A stretch of DNA of 56,306 bases from a virus, in IMG/VR virus record IMGVR_UViG_3300027985_000330, positions 1 through 56,306 of that record. One strand, 5' to 3'. Under the pieces are notes generated by a model. The model searched no databases. It was not told the origin of the DNA and saw nothing but the letters and a program-made list of their open reading frames with translations. Each line of letters opens with the position of its first letter. Position 1 is the first letter of the stretch. The position numbers and the translations under genes are program-made. Shown here in pieces: positions 16,716 through 24,175 of the stretch.

Positions 16716-17750
16716 TTAGGAGATTGATCCGTAAATTGCACCAGTTTTACCCGCATAATCTGCACGGAACTGTGGAACCTTGATGCCCATTACCTTGAAG
16801 TGTGCATCCATTCCGCCCTGCTCAAACCATTGCAATGTAGTGATTGCCATACCGTTTACAGTGCGGTTGAAATCTTCATTCGGAGCAAGAATGATAACAT
16901 CAAACTTAGCGTCAGAAAGAAGCGGAATTTCTTCAATACTTCCAATATCGGAATGCTCCTTCAAACGCATCAATAGAGTCTTGTTTGCGTAATTAGAGCT
17001 GTAATCAAGATTCATATACTTTGACCATGCAGCTGCCATATAAACCTTAAATGGACCACGTTGCAGATGCGTAGTTTTCAGAATATCAATCATTGTATTG
17101 ATTTCCTGATAGGTAGTAGCAGGAGTCCATGCAATAGCAGTCGGAGCTGTCAAGTCGTTCTTGGTAGCCGTTGAACCAGCAACCTTTACACCAGCAACAT
17201 CATAGCCATTAAACTTCTGAGCAGCAATATTACCCAAGTGACTGTTTTCTATCAATTCTGCAACGGCATAAGTTGCGTCCTTGATGCGACGGGTTTCCAA
17301 CGGAATACCAAAACGACGTGCCATTCTCAATTCACGATATGGAAATGAGAAATCGCTCGATGTAATAACTAACGGAACTGAATCGTCTTCGTAGACGGTG
17401 CGATCGCCATTTGATTTTTGCAAACCGCTCATACTTTGGACTGCTTCTCCGCTAGAACTTGCCTTTTGAGATAGCAAGATTCCAATATCGAAACCGTTCG
17501 GAATGTTTTTAACCAATCCAGCATTCTGCATTGATGTAACAAACGGAAGTTCTTTGCGAACCAATTCAGCAACCGTATCGTCGATCATCTTCCATTCTTC
17601 ATGGAGAAGGGTTGCATCGGCATTCCATGCGAGAGTTTTCCCGTTGTTTGCCGTGTAATAAGATTTATTGTCTGAGTGAACAAATGGGCGAAGAATGTTC
17701 ATGTCTCCGTCATTATTCAACAGCATATTCAAAATGTTTTGATAGCTCAT
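16716..17750 (-). CDS. major capsid protein (HK97 fold, encapsulin/DUF2184-like)
   Basis: 344 residues, after protease/scaffold and decoration genes and before connectors. Helpful features: 'LPFVTSMQNAGLVKNIPNGF', the spine-like 'SSDFSFPYRELRMARRFGIPLETRR' (about 120-145), and the P-domain-like 'RGPFKVYMAAAWSKYM' and 'VIILAPNEDFNRTVNGMAIT'. It ends 'GKTGAIYGSIS'. This pattern fits capsid proteins related to the linocin/encapsulin group. No N-terminal scaffold segment is present, in line with a separate scaffold in the protease gene. Confidence 0.85.
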   Translation of the reverse strand: MSYQNILNMLLNNDGDMNILRPFVHSDNKSYYTANNGKTLAWNADATLLHEEWKMIDDTVAELVRKELPFVTSMQNAGLVKNIPNGFDIGILLSQKASSSGEAVQSMSGLQKSNGDRTVYEDDSVPLVITSSDFSFPYRELRMARRFGIPLETRRIKDATYAVAELIENSHLGNIAAQKFNGYDVAGVKVAGSTATKNDLTAPTAIAWTPATTYQEINTMIDILKTTHLQRGPFKVYMAAAWSKYMNLDYSSNYANKTLLMRLKEHSDIGSIEEIPLLSDAKFDVIILAPNEDFNRTVNGMAITTLQWFEQGGMDAHFKVMGIKVPQFRADYAGKTGAIYGSIS

Positions 17751-17759
17751 AAATTTTCC

Positions 17760-18209
17760 TTACTTAATACGAACTGGAGTGCGAGTTGCAACCGCTCCAG
17801 ATGCAGTCAAATCAACTGCCTCGGTAGCTACTGCAATAACATCTTTAACGACTCCGCCTGACGTCGCATCCGCAACACCCTTGAGAGTTCCGTCACCTGC
17901 TGAAATCAGCTTTTCACCAACAACAACACCAACGCCAGCTTTGATATACATGTATGCAACATCTCCACTACGAAGTGCTTTTACGACAACTTCGTCATTT
18001 GCGGCATATGCGTCATCAATCGATTTCCCGCTATAAACAAGCTCAGATGCAACAAACCGTTCAGCATATCCGCCTTCGGTTGAATGTTTCTGCACTTTTC
18101 CAGCGGATGTCACCTCAACGAGATGTCCAGGGGTGATTGCAGCAGCGGCAATCTTTGTGAACTCTAATTCATCCCTCTTTAGAAGGATCATTTTTTTGGT
18201 CGTAGCCAT
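17760..18209 (-). CDS. head decoration protein (DUF2190-like)
   Basis: 149 residues, Ala/Val/Gly-rich and beta-rich, with 'ITPGHLVEVTSAGKVQKHS' and 'AANDEVVVKALRSGDVAYMYIKAG', as in DUF2190 capsid-associated proteins. Next to the capsid gene and in the same transcript; likely trims or stabilises the shell. Confidence 0.7.
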   Translation of the reverse strand: MATTKKMILLKRDELEFTKIAAAAITPGHLVEVTSAGKVQKHSTEGGYAERFVASELVYSGKSIDDAYAANDEVVVKALRSGDVAYMYIKAGVGVVVGEKLISAGDGTLKGVADATSGGVVKDVIAVATEAVDLTASGAVATRTPVRIK

Positions 18210-18222
18210 TTTTATTTAGTTG

Positions 18223-19614
18223 TTAATTTTTTGGAAGATCTAGTTTCGGCAATGTAGGTTCTGACTCATTTTCGACAGGATCCACACTTCCGGCAAAGTT
18301 TTGATTTTTCGCCTTGACTACAAGCGAAACCATTTTGTTTAATCTTTCCAAAGATTCAGCATTAAGCTCATCTTCAGAAAAAAGGTTGTTTTCAGCGGAA
18401 AGAATCTTCTTGACAACGGCCTGTTTTTCTTCGTCTAGTTTCTTCAGTCCATTTTCGACAAGCGATTTCAGGGCATCGTCTGCAATAGCTTCAATCAGAT
18501 CCTCGCGGGTATTGATCGCCTGTTTCACCTCAACCGTTTTCTCCACCGTGACCTCTTTAATCTGAGGTTCAGCGTTCAACGCATTGAGGATATATTCATC
18601 TGCCTTCATCAATGATTCGCGCTTGTCTTCCGACCATCCGCGATTCTTAATGAGAGCATTTACAATTTCGGATTTCTCCATGTTTGTTTTCTCCTCTATG
18701 TTGTTTTTGGCTGAGTTGCCGACAAAAGCACCGTCAACCGTTCGATATTCTGTTATGCGAATGACCTTTTCGGGTTCGCCTTCAAAAATTACATTGTCCG
18801 CTTCAAGCCTATATTTACGCTTTCCGCATCCGTTTTTATCTTCGTAAATAAAAAATTGAGATTGCGAATAAACAGCTTCAATCCACACCCATTCGTCTGG
18901 TTTGTTTGCGTATTCCTCTCTAATCGCTCTGGTTAGCAAGTCACGCAAATGCGAATCCGACATTTCATTACATGCCGAACTGAAATAAATATGTTCGCTC
19001 ATTGTTTTATCGTCTTCCGTTTTTTCGTTGCGAACAAGCCCAGCCCCGTCAGCAATACTACTAGCTCCGATTGAATCTGGTAATATAGCGAGGTGATCAG
19101 GCACAATATCACGCGCAATTCCATTATATTTAACTCCATTGAATTCCCCTTCCTTTCCCTCGAACTTGAACCAGAGTCCAGTCGATACTTCAACCATCTG
19201 GCGATTCTTGATTGCTTCTAAAATACGAGAATCAATCTTCTGAACACGCGATTCTTTGAGCCATGTTTCGGACACAAGCCGCGTAAGTCCATTCGGCCCC
19301 TTATTATCGGAACCTGTATTCATCAACTGCCCGATTCCGTTGCTATCACGGTATGCTTTTGTTGTTGCAGTTTCTCCCGCTGGATGATTTACTACCACAG
19401 GTTTGGAATTCCATGCACTCGGAAGTGATGCTATTTCATCTTTGACATAGAGTATCGGCCCAGCTGATCCACTTAGGACTCCCTCGACTATCATCACAAC
19501 CGGCACAACTAGATATTGTTCATCCTCAAGTGTTTCATATCGGACAAGATCAAATCGAGCGTTACCCGTTAATTGCGCAAATTGTGTTTCGTTCTGCAAC
19601 GATTGTTTACCCAT
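18223..19614 (-). CDS. prohead protease with C-terminal scaffold (DUF2213-type)
   Basis: 463 residues. N-terminal half looks like a prohead serine protease: His77 in 'VVVNHPAG', Ser144 in 'MVEVSTGLWFKFEG' and 'PDHLAILPDSIGA' near 172. The C-terminal half (about 300-450) is charged and helical (VEKTVEVKQAINTREDL, 'LVENGLKKLDEEKQAVVKK'), suited to scaffolding. So one gene would serve both as scaffold and protease, cleaving itself on maturation. It is the first gene after a strong promoter. Confidence 0.75.
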   Translation of the reverse strand: MGKQSLQNETQFAQLTGNARFDLVRYETLEDEQYLVVPVVMIVEGVLSGSAGPILYVKDEIASLPSAWNSKPVVVNHPAGETATTKAYRDSNGIGQLMNTGSDNKGPNGLTRLVSETWLKESRVQKIDSRILEAIKNRQMVEVSTGLWFKFEGKEGEFNGVKYNGIARDIVPDHLAILPDSIGASSIADGAGLVRNEKTEDDKTMSEHIYFSSACNEMSDSHLRDLLTRAIREEYANKPDEWVWIEAVYSQSQFFIYEDKNGCGKRKYRLEADNVIFEGEPEKVIRITEYRTVDGAFVGNSAKNNIEEKTNMEKSEIVNALIKNRGWSEDKRESLMKADEYILNALNAEPQIKEVTVEKTVEVKQAINTREDLIEAIADDALKSLVENGLKKLDEEKQAVVKKILSAENNLFSEDELNAESLERLNKMVSLVVKAKNQNFAGSVDPVENESEPTLPKLDLPKN

Positions 19615-19635
19615 TATAATTAGCTAATGTCGACT

Positions 19636-19663
19636 AGTATATAAATGTTCACTCATTTGTCAA
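19636..19663 (-). promoter_or_regulatory. strong sigma70-type promoter for late structural operon
   Basis: Minus strand TTGACA, 16-base spacer, TATACT, about 20 bases before the protease/scaffold start. It follows a terminator, so it is well placed to begin a separate late transcript. Confidence 0.7.
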
Positions 19664-19691
19664 ATGCATTAAATCTTTTTATGTAAATACG

Positions 19692-19717
19692 AAAAAACCG
19701 CTACCTTTCGATAGCGG
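19692..19717 (-). terminator. terminator before late operon
   Basis: Minus strand CCGCTA, 8-base loop, TAGCGG, then TTTTTT. It lies just after the 63-residue gene and isolates the small early genes from the capsid operon. Confidence 0.8.
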
Positions 19718-19746
19718 CTATCTTTATTTTTTGTATTTAATACTAT

Positions 19747-19938
19747 TTAACGATTATTCGAAATGCGAATCTTTTGATCGCCATAAATTTTCTTTGCCTC
19801 AACGATGGCTTTTCTCTGAGATTCTGCTTTTACGCTCTGTCCGCATAGCCAAATTCCAGATTGATTGCTACGCATTACATTCAGTTCGTCTGGGGTTAAG
19901 CCTTCGGTTTTGTAGTAGTCGATTTCGTAGGTTTTCAT
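19747..19938 (-). CDS. small hypothetical protein
   Basis: 63 residues from the ATG after AAAGAAAGAAAACT. Start 'MKTYEIDYYKTEGLTPDELN' and a basic C-terminal helix (QRKAIVEAKKIYGDQKIRI). It has its own promoter and is closed by terminators on both sides, so it is a single-gene unit. An upstream in-frame extension exists but passes through the terminator hairpin, so I reject it. Function unknown. Confidence 0.6.
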   Translation of the reverse strand: MKTYEIDYYKTEGLTPDELNVMRSNQSGIWLCGQSVKAESQRKAIVEAKKIYGDQKIRISNNR

Positions 19939-19971
19939 AGTTTTCTTTCTTTTATGATTTTCAATAATTGT

Positions 19972-20017
19972 ATAATCATTCAACAAAACAACTAAGTCAA
20001 CACTTTTTTTAAAAAAA
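19972..20017 (-). promoter_or_regulatory. promoter with T7A7 tract (early family, copy 1)
   Basis: Minus strand T7A7, GTG, TTGACT, 17-base spacer, GATTAT (or TATACA at 20). The same A-tract plus TTGAC layout recurs near 29.05, 34.79 and 52.14 kb. Confidence 0.5.
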
Positions 20018-20020
20018 TAC

Positions 20021-20047
20021 AAAAAAAGACCGTCCATTTCTGAACGG
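20021..20047 (-). terminator. terminator upstream of the 63-residue gene
   Basis: Minus strand CCGTTC, 6-base loop, GGACGG (one G-U pair), then TTTTTTT. Confidence 0.75.
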
Positions 20048-20177
20048 CCTACTCCTTTAAATTCAAACAAAATTCATTTTATACTTTTATAATCGTTCTT
20101 AACTCGTTTTTTACTCTCTTTCTATTTTAAGTTATTGTTTATGTTTATGTGTTTTTCAACGTTTTTGTTGAAAGTGT

Positions 20178-20276
20178 TGGCAATCGGCAGGACTTGAACC
20201 TGCATAGTCTCCAGACAATTACGGAATCGAACCGTATTACCCGTCGGTAGCGTCTTCCAATTCCGCCACGATTACC
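20178..20276 (-). tRNA. unusual type II tRNA-like gene (Leu/Ser-like, anticodon uncertain)
   Basis: The ends pair over 7-8 bp (GGTAATCG with CGATTGCC, one G-U pair). The D arm 'GGCGGAATTGGAAGACGC' is like that of tRNA-Leu and the T arm 'GCAGGTTCAAGTCCTGC' is perfect. Between them are two hairpins, TACC/GGTA with a GACG loop, and TACGG/CCGTA with the 7-base loop TTCGATT, then a short variable arm. If the second hairpin is the anticodon arm the anticodon is CGA (Ser), and about 13 extra bases lie between D and anticodon arms. No CCA is encoded. A perfect 7-bp hairpin (20154-20173) follows the 3' end. It may be a modified, decoy or degraded tRNA. Confidence 0.6.
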
Positions 20277-20378
20277 GTAAAATCGATTAATCTTCTAGGA
20301 GAAATGAAGAAATTCCAAGAAAATTAATAATTCAAAGAACAATCCGGTATTGCCTGACCGGACACAGGTTTCCTGCTT

Positions 20379-20564
20379 TTATATGCTTACGGAAACTTGC
20401 GATGAAAATAACAAGGATACAAAACCCGACATATTACAAGCTATGCTTTGACGCACGTTAGAACCCCATACTAACGCTAAAGCTAAAAATCCAATGATAA
20501 AAAAGATTGCACTCAATCTTAAAAGATCAATCTGGGATTCTTTTCTGTGGTCTTTCATTTTCAT
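20379..20564 (-). CDS. small membrane protein
   Basis: 61 residues from MKMKDHRKESQ: basic start, one TM helix (about 15-36, 'LSAIFFIIGFLALALVW'), and a hydrophobic second half (SGFVSLLFSSQVSV). Purine-rich ribosome site is not clear. It lies 4 bases after the signal-peptidase gene, with which it may be co-translated. Between it and the tRNA a 6-bp GC stem (TCCGGT/ACCGGA, 20342-20361) lacks a T-run. Function unknown; could be a lysis or membrane helper. Confidence 0.5.
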   Translation of the reverse strand: MKMKDHRKESQIDLLRLSAIFFIIGFLALALVWGSNVRQSIACNMSGFVSLLFSSQVSVSI

Positions 20565-20568
20565 TTTT

Positions 20569-20973
20569 CTACAATGTAATAATCTTTCCAGAAAAATCAA
20601 TCTTATTTTTCACAATTCCGATAAAATTATTGCGCGTAACTGCATAGTAATCAAGCGATTGATTGTTGTCGCCCTTTGTTCGAATGACTCCATCACCTAC
20701 GCTGATAATACGATGCACGATTAATTCATATGGTTGTCCTATGGTGCGATTTGTTTTGAAAACAATCACATCTCCGACAGAAGCCGAATTAAAATCAGAT
20801 GTCAAATCAATCGTAACATGCTCACCGCTTTTTATCGTCGGATACATTGAATTGCCATCGACTTGCAGCGTTATAGATTCTCGTCCGTCAAGCATGTCAT
20901 CAACGCTTCCGCTTTCGCACGACACAAACCAAAAGCAGGCTGCCATTAAAATAACTGTGATTAGTCGTTCCAT
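20569..20973 (-). CDS. lipoprotein with S26/ER-type signal peptidase domain
   Basis: 134 residues. The N-terminus is a lipoprotein signal (hydrophobic run, then FVSC with Cys19). The rest follows the S26 order: 'GNSMYPTIKSGEHV' with Ser42, 'VGDVIVFK' near 67-73, 'IVHRIISV' with His87, and 'TKGDNNQSLD' near 99-108, then a 'GIV' end. Ser with His instead of Lys is the ER/SipW type. Such enzymes cut signal peptides outside the membrane; here lipid anchoring replaces the usual TM helix. LexA-like self-cleaving proteins also share the fold, but they lack this signal and the His-Arg motif. Two phage proteins in the window have signal peptides that could be substrates. Confidence 0.75.
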   Translation of the reverse strand: MERLITVILMAACFWFVSCESGSVDDMLDGRESITLQVDGNSMYPTIKSGEHVTIDLTSDFNSASVGDVIVFKTNRTIGQPYELIVHRIISVGDGVIRTKGDNNQSLDYYAVTRNNFIGIVKNKIDFSGKIITL

Positions 20974-21251
20974 TTGTTTTTAAGATGGTCGAAATATCCA
21001 ACCTCAATCATTACCAATAGTCGTTTTTCGATTGCATCAAATAATGATTCGGTTTCTGCATTGCGCTTCAAATAACCTGTTGCACAAAAGACTTTGTTGA
21101 TTTGCAATCTGTGACTTGTAGGAGGCTCCCATGTATCGGGATGACCATGTAGATTTGCTGGCTCACCGAAACTAAAACTAAATTCAACAAGCTGCGATGG
21201 ACGATAATCCAGAAATTCGACAGATGTCAATATGTCGTTGTGCTCGAACAT
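20961..21251 (-). CDS. hypothetical protein
   Basis: 96 residues; starts 'MFEHNDILTSVEFLDYRP', has a Gly/Pro/His-rich loop (FGEPANLHGHPDTWEPP) and a helical end. It overlaps the signal-peptidase gene by 13 bases, so the two are translated together. No family recognised. Confidence 0.5.
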   Translation of the reverse strand: MFEHNDILTSVEFLDYRPSQLVEFSFSFGEPANLHGHPDTWEPPTSHRLQINKVFCATGYLKRNAETESLFDAIEKRLLVMIEVGYFDHLKNKWND

Positions 21252-21254
21252 GAT

Positions 21255-21482
21255 TCAATCTTTATTTTGTTCATATTTTGGTCGCGAGAACATTCCTTTT
21301 AAAAATGTTGTAAATGCTAACATGTGCCAAAATGATACGTTTCCAAGTTCTGTAAATCCTGTCAATTCTGACAATTTATCATCAAACGCATACCAAACCC
21401 AACACTCAATGCATGAAGAAATGAAAAGCAATGATATAATTGAGATAAACAAGCTGAATTGTTTTAGTGTAAATTTTTCCAT
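21255..21482 (-). CDS. small membrane protein (two hydrophobic segments)
   Basis: 75 residues from MEKFTLKQFS. TM helix about 9-32 with two Cys (SSCIEC), a polar loop, and a second weaker segment near 52-63 (HMLAFTTFLKGMF). Ends in a charged tail. Function unknown. Confidence 0.5.
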   Translation of the reverse strand: MEKFTLKQFSLFISIISLLFISSCIECWVWYAFDDKLSELTGFTELGNVSFWHMLAFTTFLKGMFSRPKYEQNKD

Positions 21483-21495
21483 AATAATGCTTTTG

Positions 21496-21753
21496 TTAAT
21501 GCTTACACCCACATTCGCAGGTTTCGAGTTCAGTCTTTCGGATTACCACGAACTTGTCAATCAAATTTTCCGCGAAATCAACGCAACTTGGCCATTGATC
21601 TTCAAAAAAATTATTTGCAATAAGTGCTATCTCTATTTCGAAGACTTCATCATCGCCGTTCACAATGCGTTCTATTTCATCCAGGAGCTCGTTTGCGTAT
21701 CCATCCGACACATAACACCTAAGTTCATTTATCGTCTCTTGTAGCTCATTCAT
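21496..21753 (-). CDS. small acidic protein with Cys-rich end
   Basis: 85 residues, helical and acidic (ELLDEIERIVNGDDEVFEI), ending 'CECGCKH', which could bind a metal. Overlaps the upstream gene by 4 bases (ATGA type). Confidence 0.5.
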   Translation of the reverse strand: MNELQETINELRCYVSDGYANELLDEIERIVNGDDEVFEIEIALIANNFFEDQWPSCVDFAENLIDKFVVIRKTELETCECGCKH

Positions 21754-22058
21754 AATCTTGCGTCTCCCATTTTCCGCCTCATGTTCGTTGCAACCAAAGT
21801 CGCAAACTCATTTCGAGCCACAATTGCAGTGCTAAAGGATTGCGAAAATTGTGACCATCCTGTTACGATGAATAAATTATTCTCCAGCTCTTCCCAGCAA
21901 TATGGATTGTGCGGAAACACGCGTGCATATTCATATTTTGGCATTGGTGCAAAACCGCCGACAAATAGCGATTTAAACCGCTCGCGATGCTCTACCATTT
22001 CGCGCTCGAGGTCGTTCATCTCCGGTAATGCACGTTCTGTATTTTGTTCGTCGCTCAT
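21750..22058 (-). CDS. hypothetical protein
   Basis: 102 residues from MSDEQNTERALPE, preceded by AAAGGATAAT. Contains 'PHNPYCWEELENNLFIVTGW' and a basic end (NMRRKMGDARL). No family recognised. Part of a tight set of small early genes. Confidence 0.5.
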   Translation of the reverse strand: MSDEQNTERALPEMNDLEREMVEHRERFKSLFVGGFAPMPKYEYARVFPHNPYCWEELENNLFIVTGWSQFSQSFSTAIVARNEFATLVATNMRRKMGDARL

Positions 22059-22059
22059 A

Positions 22060-22263
22060 TTATCCTTTCTTTTCGAGTTCTTTAATTCGTGATTCAAGCT
22101 GGAGTATCCTGATCATCTGATCGCCTGATAAATCCTTCCACGCGATCAGATCATGCTCAAGTCTCATTGCAACGTCAAGCGGAATTACCTCGCATCCCAT
22201 ACCGCATTCGAGTGTAATCCTCATCAGATTTTCCTTGCATATTGGTGTTTTTGATATGTCCAT
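22060..22263 (-). CDS. hypothetical protein
   Basis: 67 residues from MDISKTPIC; start overlaps the previous stop as TAATG. Has 'ECGMGCEVIPLDVAMRLEHD' and ends in a short coiled coil (ILQLESRIKELEKKG). Function unknown. Confidence 0.45.
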   Translation of the reverse strand: MDISKTPICKENLMRITLECGMGCEVIPLDVAMRLEHDLIAWKDLSGDQMIRILQLESRIKELEKKG

Positions 22264-22625
22264 TATTCCCACATGTTTATTGTTTTTAACAAAGCCTCAC
22301 AACGTTGACGTGCGGTCATGTGTAAGTGAATAAACCAACCATCTTCCTGTGTAGACATATGGTTTTTCTCATAATCTCTAATTGCAACCATCCAAGACTT
22401 ATCTGCATATCGTCTGCGTTGCTCAAAATCAAGCTTTTCTTCTAAGCTATAACAGGCATTAAGATCATTTAGGTAGCTTGGAATAGCCTCAAGGCGACTT
22501 CCATTATTCTGACCAATAAGGATTTCATGCAATTCTCCAAAATCATCTCGAACAAAATCAGTGGTTATGTTTGTCCACCCATCCCACTCAGCCAACTTAA
22601 TTCTTATTTGTTCGTCTGTCATCAC
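22263..22625 (-). CDS. phage ABA-sandwich-type protein
   Basis: 120 residues. The order 'AIPSYLNDLNACYSLEEKL' then 'KSWMVAIRDYE' and 'MTARQRCEALLKTINMW' matches the small family called phage ABA sandwich, common in early regions of temperate and lytic phages. Role unknown. Start overlaps the previous stop (ATGA). Confidence 0.6.
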   Translation of the reverse strand: MMTDEQIRIKLAEWDGWTNITTDFVRDDFGELHEILIGQNNGSRLEAIPSYLNDLNACYSLEEKLDFEQRRRYADKSWMVAIRDYEKNHMSTQEDGWFIHLHMTARQRCEALLKTINMWE

Positions 22626-22858
22626 TCACTCTCCGCGCTTAGTTCTTTCTCCGGTTCGGGTTGAACCTGCCTGTTCAGATTCAGAATCAGATTCGCAATT
22701 GCAAGTATTTCAGCACTTGTCAATAAGATTCTTTGATCAAAATTATTCATAATCTCGTAATCTTCGCCGTCTTCACGAGGCAGCGACAACGTAACGGTGG
22801 AATCATCCGAACGAAACTCGAACGATACCGGCTTGATCTCAAATTGTTTCTCTTTCAT
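22622..22858 (-). CDS. hypothetical protein
   Basis: 78 residues; N-terminal beta part ('FEIKPVSFEFRSDDSTVTLSL'), helix 'SAEILAIANLILNLN', and a Pro/Glu/Ser-rich tail. No family recognised. Confidence 0.45.
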   Translation of the reverse strand: MKEKQFEIKPVSFEFRSDDSTVTLSLPREDGEDYEIMNNFDQRILLTSAEILAIANLILNLNRQVQPEPEKELSAESE

Positions 22859-23192
22859 ATGCGTCTACGTAGAATTCTTCCCACACTCCATTTTTTACGT
22901 TTTGTTCTATCATCTCGATTGTCCATGCTGGTGATAATAGTTGACTTCCATTATCATCAATACAAACAAGATCATTTCCATGAACCTCAATAACCCAATC
23001 TAAGTTATTGTCAACTTCCATGTTGTATGCAAAGCACCGAATGCGCTCAACGGGTTCGTCGTCAAGCTTATTCTGTAGCGTCTGGATCTTATTTTCCATA
23101 GCTGCGAATACAGCATCAACCGTATTCAGGTAATCACCCGTTGGCTTGTCGTAGATTAGACAACATTGCTTATAATCAAATCGTGTATTCAT
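22839..23192 (-). CDS. hypothetical protein
   Basis: 117 residues with a central coiled-coil-like helix (AAMENKIQTLQNKLDDEP) and acidic C-terminus. Overlaps both neighbours by 17-20 bases. Function unknown. Confidence 0.5.
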   Translation of the reverse strand: MNTRFDYKQCCLIYDKPTGDYLNTVDAVFAAMENKIQTLQNKLDDEPVERIRCFAYNMEVDNNLDWVIEVHGNDLVCIDDNGSQLLSPAWTIEMIEQNVKNGVWEEFYVDAYERETI

Positions 23193-23442
23193 AATGTTTC
23201 TTTTTTATAATACTTCCATAATTCTGTCCGACGGATACGCAAACCGTTTCATCTGCGTGATGCGCTTCAATAACTAATCCAACATTTCCATAACAACGTT
23301 CACCTCTAGCGTATAAAGTTTCATGTTTGCCGCAACACCCAACTCTTGATATTGCTTCCGAGAGGTTCTTTCCGAATTCAGGATCGTCTTTAATCATATC
23401 AAGACAATCGTTATAAATTACAACCGTTGTATTATATCCCAC
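23176..23442 (-). CDS. hypothetical protein of a common phage family
   Basis: 88 residues starting 'MGYNTTVVIYNDCLDMIKDD'; this start with a following 'EFGKNLSEAI' helix is widespread in phages, with a later 'HHADETVCVSVGQNYG'. The GCCGKH and two more Cys might bind metal. Ribosome site AAAAGGAAAC before the ATG. Function not known. Confidence 0.55.
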   Translation of the reverse strand: MGYNTTVVIYNDCLDMIKDDPEFGKNLSEAISRVGCCGKHETLYARGERCYGNVGLVIEAHHADETVCVSVGQNYGSIIKKKHYEYTI

Positions 23443-23471
23443 AATGTTTCCTTTTGTTTAAAAATGCGTGT

Positions 23472-23678
23472 TTACTTGCTGATTGCAAGCTTTTTATTTG
23501 CTATATGCGCATTTTCATAAAAATTGAGTTTTTCTATTTCGTCCTTATTTCTCGCTGCAAATTTATTAAGGAGAAAAACCGCCGTATATACACAAACTTC
23601 CCTGTTTAGCTCATTGTCCATAATATATGGAGCATACTTTCCACGCTTAACGGTATATCTGTTGTTTTCTGTCTTCAC
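23472..23678 (-). CDS. small hypothetical protein (GTG start)
   Basis: 68 residues from the GTG that overlaps the previous stop (GTGTGA): 'MKTENNRYTVKRGKYAPYIMD'. Basic. An alternative GTG lies 9 bases further up. Function unknown. Confidence 0.45.
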   Translation of the reverse strand: MKTENNRYTVKRGKYAPYIMDNELNREVCVYTAVFLLNKFAARNKDEIEKLNFYENAHIANKKLAISK

Positions 23679-24079
23679 ACTTCCCACCTTTCTACAATTT
23701 CAACAATTGTTGCGGCCGCTTCTTTGCGCCGTTTGCTGTTTGAGTGAAATGCCCATTTTTCATATGCGTTTTCACCAGCATCTTGGCATTTATGCCCAGC
23801 TTCCGCAAGCGGACAACTCTCACAACCAGGATTAATCAATTCTTCACTTTCAAGGAAAAGTTCACACAATGGACACTCATTTCTTAGATTTTCGATCTTT
23901 GAAAAGAGCTTCGATGGTAAAAAAACCTTAGAATCTATTTCCGGATGATCTCTCAAATATCTCCACACCTCAAGCGTGATTGCTTTTGCTTCTTTCTCAG
24001 TTAGCTTTTCAACGACACTAATAGGTTTACTGTCTTCTGTAAACGTTATTGTCATATCGCCTTTTATGATATTTGCCAT
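23675..24079 (-). CDS. Cys-rich (zinc-binding-like) protein
   Basis: 134 residues. 'NECPLCELFL', 'GCESCPLAEAGHKCQ' give two CxxC pairs and further Cys/His about 20 residues apart, as in a family of small phage proteins annotated only as Cys-rich. Helical C-terminus rich in Ala/Glu. First gene after a terminator with TTGACA downstream of it, so it begins a small early transcript. Confidence 0.55.
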   Translation of the reverse strand: MANIIKGDMTITFTEDSKPISVVEKLTEKEAKAITLEVWRYLRDHPEIDSKVFLPSKLFSKIENLRNECPLCELFLESEELINPGCESCPLAEAGHKCQDAGENAYEKWAFHSNSKRRKEAAATIVEIVERWEV

Positions 24080-24136
24080 AATGTTATCCTTTCGTTGTTT
24101 TCCTCAATCCTTCGATGATTCTTATGGATTGTCAAC

Positions 24137-24165
24137 AAAAAAAGAGCCAGAAGTTAATCTGGCTC
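24137..24165 (-). terminator. terminator after Band-7 lipoprotein gene
   Basis: Minus strand GAGCCAG, 8-base loop, CTGGCTC, then TTTTTTT. Directly after the T-run comes TTGACA, a -35-like box for the next gene, but no good -10 at the right place. Confidence 0.9.
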
Positions 24166-24175
24166 ATATTATTTA

